This document shows, one piece after another, positions 43,036-52,046 of a DNA stretch of 64,000 nucleotides. The stretch covers positions 3,207,001 through 3,271,000 of the forward strand of contig NZ_AP027081.1 in assembly GCF_030295425.1 (NCBI RefSeq). The letters run 5' to 3'. Position numbers and translations under genes: made by a program. The DNA is from Mesoterricola sediminis. Lineage in GTDB: Bacteria > Acidobacteriota > Holophagae > Holophagales > Holophagaceae. Under the pieces are notes generated by a model, which saw nothing but the letters and a program-made list of their open reading frames with translations, was not told where the DNA came from and did not search any database. The number at the start of each line of letters is the position of its first letter. Positions within the stretch are counted from its first letter, which is position 1.

Positions 43036-46000
43036 TCAGGGATTGGGCAGGTCGATGGCCGGCAGGTCAACGTAGAACCGGGCGCCTTCGCCCAGCCGGG
43101 TCTCCAGGTCGATGCTGGCGCCCATGGCGTCCACCATCTGCTTGACGATGCTCAGCCCCAGGCCCGTGGACTTCTCCTGTCCCGTGGGCCGCGCGCTGTG
43201 CCGCGCGAAGCGCTGGAAGAGGCGTTTCCGGTCCTCCTCGGTGAAACCCGGTCCCTCGTCAGCAACTATGAGCCGAACATGATCGCCCCGGCGCGCCAGC
43301 TCCACGGTGACCCGCCGCCCCGCGGGCGAGAACTTGATGGCGTTGGACAGGAGGTTCTCCAGGATGCCCTGGCAGAAGCGGGCGTCGCCCGTCACCCAGA
43401 GGGGGCCGCCCTCCGACGCGTGGAGGAGGCGCACCCCCTTGGCCTCGGCCGCCGGCCGGTGGCGGCCGACGACCATGTGCGCCAGGGAGCGCAGGTCCAC
43501 GGGCTCCCGCTCGGGCCGGAGGCTGCCGGATTCCAGGGCCGTCACATCCAGGAAGCGGCCGATCAGATCGGCCATGTCCCGGCCCGCCGCGAGGATGGCC
43601 GCGGCCCCGCGCCGGATCGCCGCGAGGTCGTCCTCCTCCTGCAGCAGCTGCGCCTCCAGCACGATGCCGCTGAGGGGATTGCGGAGGTCGTGGGCGACGA
43701 TGCCCATGAAATTGGTCTTCTGGGCGTCCAGGGCCTGGAGTTCCGCGTTGGCGGACTCCAGGTCGAGGGTGCGTTCGCGGAGTTCGCGGGTCCGGTCCTG
43801 GATGGCGGCCTCGAGGGCCGCGTTCCGCCGGCGCAGGGCCCGGGAGCGGCGCCGGACCAGGGCCGCCACGCCCCAGGACGCCAGCAGGGCGCCCGTCGCC
43901 GCCGCCCACCAGGTGCGGAACCAGGGGGGACGCACCCGGAAGGCGAGGACGGCCTCGGGACCGATCGCGCCGTGGACGTCCATGGCCCGGACGCGGAACC
44001 GGTAGCTCCCCTCCCACAGGCCGAGGTATTCCTTGAAGGGCTCCCGCGTCCAGGGAGACCAGTCGTGGTCGAGCCCGTCCATCCGGGTCTGGAACAGGAC
44101 GCCGTCGCCCGCGTCGAAGGCCGGAGCGGCGAACTCGAACCGGAGCCGGCCCTCCCGGTGGGCCAGCGCCACCGGGGCGCCGGCGCCGTCCACGGGGAGG
44201 ACGCGGCCCAGGGCCGTGGCCGCCCTGCGAAGCCGCGCCTCCGGGGCGGCGGCGCGCTCCCGGACCTGGAGGGTGTCGAGGCGGTGCAGGAGACCGACGT
44301 CGCCGATCCAGACCGCGCCCGGCTCCACGAGGAGGGGGCTCTCGTCCTGGGCCTGGAAGCGCCGGGACGGCGCGATCTCCCAGCGCAGCCCGCCCCCCGG
44401 CGCCGGCACGGCGGCGCCCAGCAGGTAGCGCAGGGTGGTCCGGTCCTTCACGATCATCCACAGCCGGCCGGTGGGGTCGGCCTGGAGGTCCTGGAGCCCG
44501 TAGGGGCTGCCCGCGAGCAGCGCGCCCAGGGCGGGATCCGGCACGAAGGCGCCCCTGGCCGCGTCGAAGCGGCAGGTCCCCTCCGGGGTGGAGAAGACCA
44601 GGCCTCCCCCGAAGGCGTGGACGGTGATCTGGTAGGGGGACGGCAGGCCCTGGGCGGTGCCGTAGCGGACCACCTCCGCCCGGGGGGCGCCGGGGGCGCC
44701 GGTGACCCGGACCCGGAGGACGCCCTGGGTGCCGGTGCACAGCCAGTGCCCGCCCGCGCCATCGGGACAGCCGCCGCGGATCTCCTCGGTGATGCCCTGG
44801 AGGGCGGCCTCCCGGCGCCAGGTTCCGCCTCCCTGGCGGAGGGTGAACAGCCCGGCCAGGTGCCCCACGAGGATCCGGTCGCCGTCCAGGCCCAGCCAGC
44901 GGCATGCGGTGAGGGAGGTCGCCACCGGCTCCGCGGCGCCGCCCCGGATCCGGTACACCCCCCCGTAGGACGCGGCCAGCAGGTCCTCGCCGACGCTCAA
45001 CAGGTGCCAGGTCTGCCCCTTGATGCCGGTCACCTGGGCGAACCTCGCCCCGTAGGGCCCCGGCGCGAGCCGGAACACCCCCAGGCTCGTGCCCGCGTAC
45101 AGGACGCCCTTGTGGCGGTGGAGGCTGAGCACGTGGCCCCGGAGGCCGTTCTCGACGCCGAAGCGGGTGAGGGGGTCGGGGTGCTCGACCCGGGCGAGCC
45201 CCTCGTCCAGCCCCAGCCAGAGGCCCCCCGTGCGGTCCTGCCGGACGCCCAGGACGGAATCGGTGGGCAGGCCCGTGCTGCGGTCCACGAGGGTGGCGAT
45301 CCGCCCTTCCCGGTCCGCGGTCAGCAGTCCCCCCATGAGTGTGCCGATGACGAGGGTCCCGTCCGGAAGGCGCGCATGGCTGTAGAGGAGCGCCTTGGCC
45401 AGGCGCCCCGCGGCCTCCGGCGCGAAGGGGCGGATTCCTTCGCCGTCGTGGAGCCACAGCCCGGTCCGGGTGCCGACCAGCAGGGTCTCCGCGGACCAGG
45501 GCTCGACCATGAAGACCTTCTCCCCGGCCAGGGCCGCGGTGCCGGGAAGGACCTTGAAGGCGTCCCCCTCCAGGACGGCCAGGCCGGAGCCCACCACGTG
45601 GACCAGGATCCGCCCGCCGGCCTCGAAGATGCCCGTGAAGGCCCGCCCCGGGGGCGCCCAGCTCCGGACCCGCGCGCCGTCCCAGAAGAAGAGGCGCTCC
45701 GTGGCGAGGAAGTAGACCCCCCGGGGCGTGGCGAGGGTCCGCCAGATGTAGTTGAAGTTCCGGTCCTCCGGCGCCGCGGCGTCCAGCAGCGAACGGTAGC
45801 GGAATCCGCCGTCCCCCGTGCGTTCGAGGGTGCCGAAGTCCCCCGCGGCCCCCACGCAGACCCGGCCCCGGGCGTCCACCGCGAGGGAGCGCACGTGGCG
45901 GCGCTGGGAGATGGGCGCGAGTTGCCAGCGGACCCCGTCGTAGACGAGGACGCCCTCGTTGTTGGCCACGAACACCAGCCCCTGGGCATCCTGGACCACG

Positions 46001-46167
46001 TCCCAGTTCTGGGAGCCGCCGGGCAGGTCCCGGGGCGTCCACAGCCGGAGGGGAGGCAGCCCCTGCTCCGGCGGCAGGGCGCGCACCTGCGGCCAGGGCG
46101 CGAGGGCCAGGGCCGTCCAGAGGTAGAGGCATCGTGTAAGCGTCAAGGCGTACCGGTGAGCTGTCAT
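43036..46167 (-). CDS. Reg_prop / Y_Y_Y sensor histidine kinase
   Basis: A 1043-residue membrane sensor kinase. A signal/anchor segment is followed by a periplasmic two-component propeller of Reg_prop repeats (residues ~45-630; 'VQDAQGLVFVANNEGVLVYD', 'VLGVRQDRTGGLWLGLDEGL'). A Y_Y_Y domain (~670-735, 'SPWTREPFKEYLGLWEGSY') leads to one membrane segment (~740-765) and a coiled coil. The H-box is 'GIVAHDLRNPLSG', the N-box 'LENLLSNAIKFSP', with the ATP lid 'ADEGPGFTEED' and 'TGLGLSIVKQMVDAMGA'. There is no receiver or HTH domain, and no response regulator is adjacent, so the partner is elsewhere. The ligand is unknown; Bacteroides relatives sense glycans. Confidence 0.9.
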   Translation of the reverse strand: MTAHRYALTLTRCLYLWTALALAPWPQVRALPPEQGLPPLRLWTPRDLPGGSQNWDVVQDAQGLVFVANNEGVLVYDGVRWQLAPISQRRHVRSLAVDARGRVCVGAAGDFGTLERTGDGGFRYRSLLDAAAPEDRNFNYIWRTLATPRGVYFLATERLFFWDGARVRSWAPPGRAFTGIFEAGGRILVHVVGSGLAVLEGDAFKVLPGTAALAGEKVFMVEPWSAETLLVGTRTGLWLHDGEGIRPFAPEAAGRLAKALLYSHARLPDGTLVIGTLMGGLLTADREGRIATLVDRSTGLPTDSVLGVRQDRTGGLWLGLDEGLARVEHPDPLTRFGVENGLRGHVLSLHRHKGVLYAGTSLGVFRLAPGPYGARFAQVTGIKGQTWHLLSVGEDLLAASYGGVYRIRGGAAEPVATSLTACRWLGLDGDRILVGHLAGLFTLRQGGGTWRREAALQGITEEIRGGCPDGAGGHWLCTGTQGVLRVRVTGAPGAPRAEVVRYGTAQGLPSPYQITVHAFGGGLVFSTPEGTCRFDAARGAFVPDPALGALLAGSPYGLQDLQADPTGRLWMIVKDRTTLRYLLGAAVPAPGGGLRWEIAPSRRFQAQDESPLLVEPGAVWIGDVGLLHRLDTLQVRERAAAPEARLRRAATALGRVLPVDGAGAPVALAHREGRLRFEFAAPAFDAGDGVLFQTRMDGLDHDWSPWTREPFKEYLGLWEGSYRFRVRAMDVHGAIGPEAVLAFRVRPPWFRTWWAAATGALLASWGVAALVRRRSRALRRRNAALEAAIQDRTRELRERTLDLESANAELQALDAQKTNFMGIVAHDLRNPLSGIVLEAQLLQEEDDLAAIRRGAAAILAAGRDMADLIGRFLDVTALESGSLRPEREPVDLRSLAHMVVGRHRPAAEAKGVRLLHASEGGPLWVTGDARFCQGILENLLSNAIKFSPAGRRVTVELARRGDHVRLIVADEGPGFTEEDRKRLFQRFARHSARPTGQEKSTGLGLSIVKQMVDAMGASIDLETRLGEGARFYVDLPAIDLPNP

Positions 46168-46217
46168 CCCATCCTATGACGAATCCCGCCGCCGCGAACC
46201 GGGGTCTGCGCGGGGAC

Positions 46218-46245
46218 TTGACGGGTCATATTATTTATTTATTTT
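46218..46245 (+). promoter_or_regulatory. Predicted promoter of the small His-rich peptide gene
   Basis: TTGACG (46218-46223) with TATTTT (46240-46245), 16 bases apart in an unusually AT-rich stretch. AGGAGG at 46253-46258 follows. Confidence 0.45.
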
Positions 46246-46261
46246 CTGTCCAGGAGGCTCC

Positions 46262-46432
46262 ATGAAACGCCTGACCGCCCTGCTCATCCCCCTCGCGCTG
46301 GTGCTCGCGGCCAGTCCGGTCCTCGAAGCCCACGGCCGCGCGGGTTCCGCCCGGGGAGGCAAGCACCACCCCTCCAAGCGACCCGCCGTGAAAAAGCACC
46401 TGCCCGAGGGTCACGTCGGCCACATGCGCTGA
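46262..46432 (+). CDS. Small exported His/Lys/Arg-rich peptide (56 residues)
   Basis: A 56-residue gene with its own promoter-like sequence and a perfect AGGAGG four bases before the ATG. Residues 1-23 form a clear signal peptide (MKRLTALLIPLALVLAASPV, cleavage near 'LEAHG'). The ~33-residue mature part is basic, with several histidines ('KHHPSKRPAVKKHLPEGHVG'). No cysteine is present. I recognise no family; metal buffering or nucleic acid/envelope binding are possible from composition alone. Confidence 0.7.
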   Translation: MKRLTALLIPLALVLAASPVLEAHGRAGSARGGKHHPSKRPAVKKHLPEGHVGHMR

Positions 46433-46484
46433 AGTTCGGGCACCATGGGGCACGGCCCCCCGGGGGGCCGCTCCGAGGTCCACC

Positions 46485-46796
46485 ATGCGCCCCAAAGAGA
46501 CCGTCCTCGCCTGGGTCAAGGCCTTCAACCGCGCGGACGCGGATGATGTCGCCCGCTTCTACGCGGAGGACGCCATCCGCCACCCGGTGACCGACTTGGC
46601 CCAGTCGGGGCGCGAGGCCGTCCGGGAGGCCTACGCCCGGGAATTCCGGGACGCCGACCGGGTCTGCCTCGTGGAGAACCTCTTCGAGGACGGCGAGTGG
46701 GCCGTCCTCGAATGGAAGGATCCCCAGGGGCTGCGGGGATGCGCCTGCTTCCGCGTGGTGGACGGCCTCATCGTCCTCCAGCGGATCTACGGGTGA
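46485..46796 (+). CDS. NTF2-like (SnoaL-type) protein
   Basis: A 103-residue small alpha+beta barrel protein. 'VLAWVKAFNRADADDVARFY' followed by 'AEDAIRHPV' is the standard NTF2/SnoaL opening, and 'REAVREAYAREF' and 'ACFRVVDGLIVLQRIYG' complete the cone fold. Such proteins act as small hydrolases, isomerases or binding modules and the ligand cannot be inferred. The next gene on the same strand starts 40 bases later. Confidence 0.82.
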   Translation: MRPKETVLAWVKAFNRADADDVARFYAEDAIRHPVTDLAQSGREAVREAYAREFRDADRVCLVENLFEDGEWAVLEWKDPQGLRGCACFRVVDGLIVLQRIYG

Positions 46797-46836
46797 GCCG
46801 GTGCTATCCTGACCGCCTCCAGGTCCCGGAGCGCCC

Positions 46837-47244
46837 ATGGCCGTCAGCATGTCCAGGCTCGATGAACTGATCGCCCTCCGGGCCCGGGAACGGGAGGAGG
46901 CCCAGCGGGACCATCTCCGGGCCATGACCGGGCGCCTCGACGAGGCCCTGGGGCCGCGCGTCCTGGAGGCCCTGGATCCCGGGGGGGAGGGTGGCTGGGA
47001 GGCCGGGCCCCTGGCCGCGGCGCGGCGCTTCGTCTTCCGGAACACGGAGTACCACCTGGCCGTCCACGCCCCCCTGGGCGCGCCCCGGGTGGAGGTGGAG
47101 CTCCGTCACGCGGACCTGCGCTTCAACGCCCTGGCGAAGAAGACCGCCCTCCAGGACGTGGACGAGGACTGGTTCCTCGCCAACCTGGAGACCCTGGCCG
47201 GCCAGGTCCGGGACCGCCTGGTGAACCCCCGGAACTTCACCTGA
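46837..47244 (+). CDS. Uncharacterised 135-residue protein
   Basis: A soluble protein with an Arg/Glu-rich helical N-terminus ('LIALRAREREEAQRDHLRAM') and a mixed C-terminal part ('FVFRNTEYHLAVHAPLGAPR', 'VDEDWFLANLETLAGQVRDR'). GGAG precedes the ATG; a second ATG four codons on is also possible. I recognise no family. Its last 8 bases overlap the convergent photolyase gene. Confidence 0.7.
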   Translation: MAVSMSRLDELIALRAREREEAQRDHLRAMTGRLDEALGPRVLEALDPGGEGGWEAGPLAAARRFVFRNTEYHLAVHAPLGAPRVEVELRHADLRFNALAKKTALQDVDEDWFLANLETLAGQVRDRLVNPRNFT

Positions 47245-48490
47245 GGTGGCGCTTCGCCTCGGCCAGGAACCGGGCCCGGGCGAAGGCGTGGTCCACGAGG
47301 GGCGCGGGGTAGCCCGGGGCGCCGCCGGCCTCCCAGGGGCGGTGGACCACGCGGGTGGGGAGGCCCGCCAGTTCCGGCACCCACCGGCGCACGTAGACGC
47401 CGTCCGGGTCGAAGCGCTCCCCCTGGGCCACGGGGTTGAAGACCCGGAACCAGGGCTGGGCGTCGCAGCCGCAGCCCGCGCTCCACTGCCAGCCCATGCT
47501 GTTGTTGGGGAGGTCCGCGTCCTCCAGGTGGGCCAGGTAGTGGGCCTCCCCGAGGCGGTAGTCCACCAGGAGGTGCTTGGTGAGGAAGCTGGCGGCCACC
47601 ATGCGGGCGCGGTTGTGGACCCGGCCCGTGGCCAGGAGCTCCCGGGCCGCGGCGTCCACCACGGGGTAGCCGGTGCGGCCCTCGGCCCAGGCCCGGAACG
47701 CGGCGCCGTCGTCCCGCCACGGGAAGCCCCGGAAGGCGGCCTGGAAGGGCGCGTCGACCAGTTCGGGCCAGGCGCGCAGGAGGTGGTGGGCGAAGTCCCG
47801 CCAGACCAGCTGGCGTTGCCAGGCGGGCGCTCCCGGCCGGCCCGAGGCGGCCGCCCAGGCCTGGCCCGCGCTGACCCGGCCCGCGTGGAGGTCCGTGGAC
47901 AGCCCCGAGGTCCCCGCCTGGTCCAGGCGATCCCGGGCCTCGGCGTAGGCCGCCAGCCCCCCCTCCAGGAAGGGGCCGAGGCGATCGGGGAGCAGGGGTC
48001 CCGCGGGCCAGCGGGCCAGGTCCGCCGGCAGGGGGTCCAGGCGCTCCGGCGCGTCCAGGGGCCGCGCCAGGAGGGCCCGGCGCTGGAAGGCGCCATGGTA
48101 GGCGGTGAAGATCCGGAACATGCCCCCTTCCCCCGTGCGCAGGCCCTCCGTCAGGGTCTCGCCGGGGAAGAGGCGCAGGGGGCACGGCAGGGCGTGGGCC
48201 AGGGCCGCCTCCTGGGCCCGGGCCCCGGGCTCCGAGAAGGCCAGGGCGTGGACCGCCCCCGCGCCGAGGCGCGCAGCCAGGGCCGGCAGGACCTCCAGCG
48301 GGTCTCCGGGCGCGTGGACCAGGCCGGAGCCCAGGGCCTCGAGGCGCGCCGCGAGCTCGCCCAGGTACGGCCGCGTCCGGGCGTCGGGGAGCCCCGCGAA
48401 GACCGGCACCGCCGCCGGCGCCGCCGCGGCCAGGGACCCCAGGTCCGCCACGCGCAGATCCTTGCCCCGGTACCAGACGATGATCGCCAT
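47237..48490 (-). CDS. phrB: Deoxyribodipyrimidine photo-lyase
   Basis: A 417-residue FAD enzyme that repairs UV-induced cyclobutane pyrimidine dimers with blue light. The antenna-binding N-terminal domain is followed by the FAD-binding helical domain: 'QRQLVWRDFAHHLL', 'GYPVVDAAARELLATGRVHN', 'RARMVAASFLTKHLLVDYRL', 'LPNNSMGWQWSAGCGCDAQP' and 'FNPVAQGERFDPDGVYVRRW'. These match class I CPD photolyases. The N-terminus reads 'IVWYRGKDLRVAD' where most relatives have W-F-R-R-D-L-R, a small variation. The enzyme is somewhat short (relatives ~450-480). Confidence 0.92.
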   Translation of the reverse strand: MAIIVWYRGKDLRVADLGSLAAAAPAAVPVFAGLPDARTRPYLGELAARLEALGSGLVHAPGDPLEVLPALAARLGAGAVHALAFSEPGARAQEAALAHALPCPLRLFPGETLTEGLRTGEGGMFRIFTAYHGAFQRRALLARPLDAPERLDPLPADLARWPAGPLLPDRLGPFLEGGLAAYAEARDRLDQAGTSGLSTDLHAGRVSAGQAWAAASGRPGAPAWQRQLVWRDFAHHLLRAWPELVDAPFQAAFRGFPWRDDGAAFRAWAEGRTGYPVVDAAARELLATGRVHNRARMVAASFLTKHLLVDYRLGEAHYLAHLEDADLPNNSMGWQWSAGCGCDAQPWFRVFNPVAQGERFDPDGVYVRRWVPELAGLPTRVVHRPWEAGGAPGYPAPLVDHAFARARFLAEAKRHLR

Positions 48491-48582
48491 GAAAGCCCCC
48501 GTTCCCTTGAGATTCTTAACGGAAGGCGGGCGCCGGGAACCAGGATTTTTTCGGGGTATGCTGGGGGGGTCAGGAGACCGCC

Positions 48583-49596
48583 ATGCCCGAAACCGCCATC
48601 ACCTTCGACGACGTCCTCCTGATCCCCGCCTACAACCACCACGAATCGCGGCGCATCGTGGACATCGGCATGACCGACAAGACCGGCAAGCTCACCCTGG
48701 AGCTGCCCATCCTGACGGCCAACATGGACACCATCACCGAGGACGCCATGGCGGACTTCATCTCCGCCAAGGGGGGCATCGGCACCCTGCACCGCTTCTG
48801 CACGGTCGAGGAGAACGTGGAGATGTTCCGGCGCTGCCGGGGCCCGGTCTTCGTGAGCGTGGGCACCTCCGAGAAGGAGATGGAGCGGGTCGAGGCCCTG
48901 AAGGCCGCCGGCGCCCAGTACTTCTGCGTGGACGTGGCCCACGGCCACGCCAAGTACGTGGGGAAGATGATCAAGCGCATGCGCCAGATGCTTCCCAATG
49001 AGTGCATCATGGCGGGCAACGTGGCCACCTACGCCGGCGCCGACTACCTGGCCAGCGTGAAGGCCGACATCATCAAGGTGGGCATCGGGCCCGGCAGCGT
49101 GTGCACCACGCGCATCAAGACGGGCTTCGGGGTGCCCCAGCTCACCGCCATCCAGGAATGCGCCCGGGCCGACCGCTCCATCGTCGCCGACGGCGGCATC
49201 CGGTACCCGGGCGACATCGTGAAGGCCCTGGCCTTCGGGGCCGACTTCGTGATGGTGGGCGGCATGCTGGCCGGCACCCGCCCGACCCCCGGCGAGCCCC
49301 TCCTCGACGACCTGGGCCAGCCCACCCACAAGAGCTACCGGGGCATGGCCAGCAAGGAGGCCGCGGACGACCACCTCGGCGGCCTCACCGGCTGGAAGAC
49401 CGCCGAAGGTGTGGCCACCAAGGTGCCGTACCGGGAGGACGAGGACGACATCATCGCCGACATCGTCGGCGGCCTGCGCAGCGGCCTCACCTACGCGGGC
49501 GCCAACACCATCCGGGAGCTCCAGCGCAAGCTCAACTACATGGTCATCACGCCGGCCGCGCGCATGGAGAGCCTGCCGCACAAGCTCATGCAGTAG
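48583..49596 (+). CDS. GMP reductase / IMP dehydrogenase family enzyme, CBS-less
   Basis: A 337-residue TIM-barrel enzyme. The catalytic cysteine is Cys174 in 'GIGPGSVCTTRIKTGFG', with 'VADGGIRYPGDIVKALAFGA' and 'MVGGMLAGT' following and a flap at 'YRGMASKEAADDHLGGLTGW'. There is no CBS insertion, and length, 'GGMLAG' and the flap fit GMP reductase (GuaC, GMP to IMP) better than GuaB, though a CBS-less IMPDH is possible. AGGAG precedes the ATG. A purine phosphoribosyltransferase lies 0.7 kb downstream, consistent with purine salvage. Confidence 0.85.
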   Translation: MPETAITFDDVLLIPAYNHHESRRIVDIGMTDKTGKLTLELPILTANMDTITEDAMADFISAKGGIGTLHRFCTVEENVEMFRRCRGPVFVSVGTSEKEMERVEALKAAGAQYFCVDVAHGHAKYVGKMIKRMRQMLPNECIMAGNVATYAGADYLASVKADIIKVGIGPGSVCTTRIKTGFGVPQLTAIQECARADRSIVADGGIRYPGDIVKALAFGADFVMVGGMLAGTRPTPGEPLLDDLGQPTHKSYRGMASKEAADDHLGGLTGWKTAEGVATKVPYREDEDDIIADIVGGLRSGLTYAGANTIRELQRKLNYMVITPAARMESLPHKLMQ

Positions 49597-49611
49597 GCGC
49601 GACGACGGCCC

Positions 49612-50157
49612 TCACTTGGAGGCGGGGTCGATGGTTTCCACGGAGTCGATGGTCAGCCACGCTTTCCCGGGATCCATGAAGGCCGCGTCGTTGACGGTGT
49701 AATTGACCTTTTTGTCGACGGTCATGTCCTTGAAGGTCACGTTCTTGGAGGCAAAGGACGAGCCGAACTTCTTGAACGAGAGGTTGACGTCCATCTCCAC
49801 GGCGTGGCCGTCGTCATCCGTGGCTTCGATGGCGAAGATGCTAGAGAAGCTGAGAGCCGTCGTGTCGAAGTAGAGGTAGATCGCCTGCTTGGCGGGAACC
49901 TCGGCCAGGAACCGGTCCGCGGGCTGGCTCTTCACCTTGCCCACGACCTTCCGCGGCTTCGGGTCGGACACGCCGGTCGCCACATAATAGTTGCCGACCG
50001 TCAGGAACTTATCGACAACCCTCAGCTTGATCGGCAGGTCCGTGTTGTTCTTGATGACCGTGAACCGCGAGCGCACGAGGCCCAGCGCGGGATCGGCCTG
50101 GGCCGGGGCGCAGGTGAGCACGGCAATCGCCGCCAGCGCGGCAGGGCGCAGGTTCAT
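49612..50157 (-). CDS. Exported protein of unknown function
   Basis: A 181-residue protein with a signal peptide (MNLRPAALAAIAVLTCAPAQ, cleavage near 'AQADP'). The mature part is beta-rich ('SRFTVIKNNTDLPIKLRVVD', 'QAIYLYFDTTALSFSSIFAI', 'KVNYTVNDAAFMDPGKAWLT') and looks like a single beta-sandwich. No cysteine pair or catalytic motif is seen. It has its own strong promoter-like sequence. It is convergent with the GMP reductase-family gene. Family not recognised. Confidence 0.75.
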   Translation of the reverse strand: MNLRPAALAAIAVLTCAPAQADPALGLVRSRFTVIKNNTDLPIKLRVVDKFLTVGNYYVATGVSDPKPRKVVGKVKSQPADRFLAEVPAKQAIYLYFDTTALSFSSIFAIEATDDDGHAVEMDVNLSFKKFGSSFASKNVTFKDMTVDKKVNYTVNDAAFMDPGKAWLTIDSVETIDPASK

Positions 50158-50207
50158 GAATTCCTCCGGGGTTGGGGGTGAGACCTTTCGGGATGGAAGG
50201 CTGGGGC

Positions 50208-50236
50208 AAATATTAATTCTTTATCGCATCTGTCAA
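50208..50236 (-). promoter_or_regulatory. Promoter of the exported protein at 49612
   Basis: A consensus TTGACA (minus strand, 50231-50236) is followed by an AT-rich -10 region (ATATTT with 17 or TAATAT with 15 bases spacing). It lies about 50 bases before the start codon. Confidence 0.55.
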
Positions 50237-50283
50237 GCCCCCGGCGCGTAGGCAAGCTCCGGGCCCCCAGGTAAGCTGGAGGC

Positions 50284-50811
50284 ATGACCACCAAGCGCTT
50301 TTTCACCTACGAGGAGATCCATCGCACGGTGGCCGCCCTGGCCCGGGAAATCCAGGCGAGCGGCTTCGACCCGGACGTGACGGTGGCCATCGGCACCGGC
50401 GGCTTCATCCCCGCCCGGATCCTGAAGACCTACCTGAAGAAGCCCATCCTCACCGTCGGCATCAAGCTCTACGGCGACGACAACGTCATCCACGGGGGCC
50501 CCAGCAAGGTGCAGTGGATCGACGAGGTGGAGCGCAAGCTGAAGGGCCGGCGGGTGCTGCTCATCGACGAGGTGGACGACACCCGCACCACCCTGGCCTA
50601 CTGCCTGCGCGAGCTCCTGAACCACGAGCCGGCCGAGATCGCCGTGGCCGTGCTGCACTGCAAGGACAAGCCCAAGCGGGACGAGCTCCCCGGCGCGGTG
50701 AAGCGCTACTGGGCGGGCCAGCACCTCCAGGACGTCTGGGTGGTGTACCCCTGGGACGCCGAGGACATCGACGCCCACTGCGCCCAGGCCGAGCAGGCTG
50801 GGCACCGGTAG
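50284..50811 (+). CDS. Purine phosphoribosyltransferase (hypoxanthine/xanthine type)
   Basis: A 175-residue type I PRTase that joins a purine base to PRPP. The PRPP loop is 'VLLIDEVDDTRTTLAYC', preceded by the PPi loop region 'IGTGGFIPARIL'. The C-terminal hood ('VWVVYPWDAED') resembles the bacterial/fungal xanthine-guanine and hypoxanthine enzymes of this size. GGAGG-like sequence precedes the ATG. It probably works in salvage alongside the GMP reductase-family enzyme. Confidence 0.85.
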   Translation: MTTKRFFTYEEIHRTVAALAREIQASGFDPDVTVAIGTGGFIPARILKTYLKKPILTVGIKLYGDDNVIHGGPSKVQWIDEVERKLKGRRVLLIDEVDDTRTTLAYCLRELLNHEPAEIAVAVLHCKDKPKRDELPGAVKRYWAGQHLQDVWVVYPWDAEDIDAHCAQAEQAGHR

Positions 50812-51018
50812 GGCCGGCCCGATCCATGAACCAATCAATCAATCCGGGGAGCGCCGCCCCCACCCCGCCCCGCACGGGCGTCCAGAAAAAACAGGTTATA
50901 TAAGTAAGTCTTAGGAAAAAGGCTTGAAATTCCGCTTCCCCGGGAGCTTGATAGGCTTATTCTTTCAATGAAGTCCATCACCCATTGGACGGTGCAGCCG
51001 CAACCGCCGGAGGAACCC

Positions 51019-51423
51019 ATGAACCAGGTCGTCGCCCGCTACCAGGATGGCCACCTCATCAAGGGCCATACCGTCGATTTCACGCCCACCAGCGAACGGT
51101 TCCACGTGTACCCCTTGGGCTCGTACCCGGGGGCCAAACCGCTGGAGATCGATGTCACCGATCTCAAGGGCGTCTTCTTCGTGAAGAACCTCCAGGGCAA
51201 CCCGGCCCACGTGAAGCGCAACATCTTCGAACCCACCAACCTGACGCCCGGGCGCAAGGTGCGGGTCGTGTTCAAGGACGGTGAGGTCCTCCTCGGCCAT
51301 GCCCAGGGCTACCACCCCGAGCGCAAGGGCTTCTTCATCCTCCCCGCGGACCAGCGGTCGAACAACGAGCGCTGCTACGTCCTCGCCGCGGCCACGCGGG
51401 AAGTCTCCATCCTCGGCGCCTGA
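51019..51423 (+). CDS. Uncharacterised 134-residue protein
   Basis: I place the start at the ATG at 51019 with GGAGGA upstream; an earlier in-frame ATG at 50968 lacks a site. The protein is small, soluble and beta-rich: 'VVARYQDGHLIKGHTVDFTP', 'LEIDVTDLKGVFFVKNLQGN', 'KVRVVFKDGEVLLGHAQGYH' and 'GFFILPADQRSNNERCYVLA'. This type is seen in Acidobacteriota and Deltaproteobacteria, sometimes beside PilZ-like proteins, but I know no function. It ends directly against the ferritin-like gene. Confidence 0.75.
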   Translation: MNQVVARYQDGHLIKGHTVDFTPTSERFHVYPLGSYPGAKPLEIDVTDLKGVFFVKNLQGNPAHVKRNIFEPTNLTPGRKVRVVFKDGEVLLGHAQGYHPERKGFFILPADQRSNNERCYVLAAATREVSILGA

Positions 51424-51921
51424 TCAGCGCGCGCGGAACAGCAGGTCCAGGTCCTCCTTGAGGCTCTGGAGGTCCTCCTCGTGCTCCACCTCCTGGGCGA
51501 GGATGCCCAGGGCCATGTTGTAGGTGACCGGATCCGCTTCGCGGGTGGCCTCCATCAGGTTCTTGTAGGTGGAGATCGCGCACTGCTCGCCGGCGATGTT
51601 CTGCTCCAGGAGGGTGCCCACGAAGGGATCCTCGGGGGCGTCGTAGGGGCAGGGGCTGAATTCGCCCCACTGGGAGGGGCGCAGGATGGGAACCCCGCCC
51701 AGCTGGACGATGCGGTTGGCCACCAGGGTGGCGTGGGCCAGCTCCTCCGTGGCGTGGAGGTTGAGTTCGGCGGCGACGGCGTCCTTCATGGGCCCCTTGA
51801 TCAGCTTGGCCCCCAGCCAGTACTGGTAGTAGGCGAGCCATTCGCTGGCGTAGGCCGCGTTCAGGAGCCGCAGCAGCTCATTGATGTCCATGCCGACGAT
51901 TTCCCGGCCCTTGGTGCCCAT
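51424..51921 (-). CDS. Ferritin-like (bacterioferritin/Dps-like) protein
   Basis: About 165 residues from the ATG at 51921, after GGAGG. A four-helix ferritin-like fold with di-iron ligands: 'NAAYASEWLAYYQYWLGA', 'LNLHATEELAHATLVANRIV', 'EQNIAGEQCAISTYKNLM' and 'ILAQEVEHEEDLQSLKEDLD'. It resembles the stand-alone ferritin-like/DpsL group involved in iron storage or peroxide detoxification. It is convergent with the upstream unknown gene and divergent from the fused kinase gene. Confidence 0.85.
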   Translation of the reverse strand: MGTKGREIVGMDINELLRLLNAAYASEWLAYYQYWLGAKLIKGPMKDAVAAELNLHATEELAHATLVANRIVQLGGVPILRPSQWGEFSPCPYDAPEDPFVGTLLEQNIAGEQCAISTYKNLMEATREADPVTYNMALGILAQEVEHEEDLQSLKEDLDLLFRAR

Positions 51922-52046
51922 GGGAGCCTCCGTGTGGGCCCCCAGCATAGCCTAGGTCGGGAGGGATTGTGACGGACATCCCCCGGAGCCGCGCGGGACG
52001 CTTGCTAGAATCCCGGGGACCGCGTCTGGAAACTCAGGAGTCATCC

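Noticed and set aside
50812-51018. Riboswitch before the 134-residue gene
   Set aside because: The stretch is AT-rich with possible promoter elements, but I could not fold it into a known riboswitch shape.
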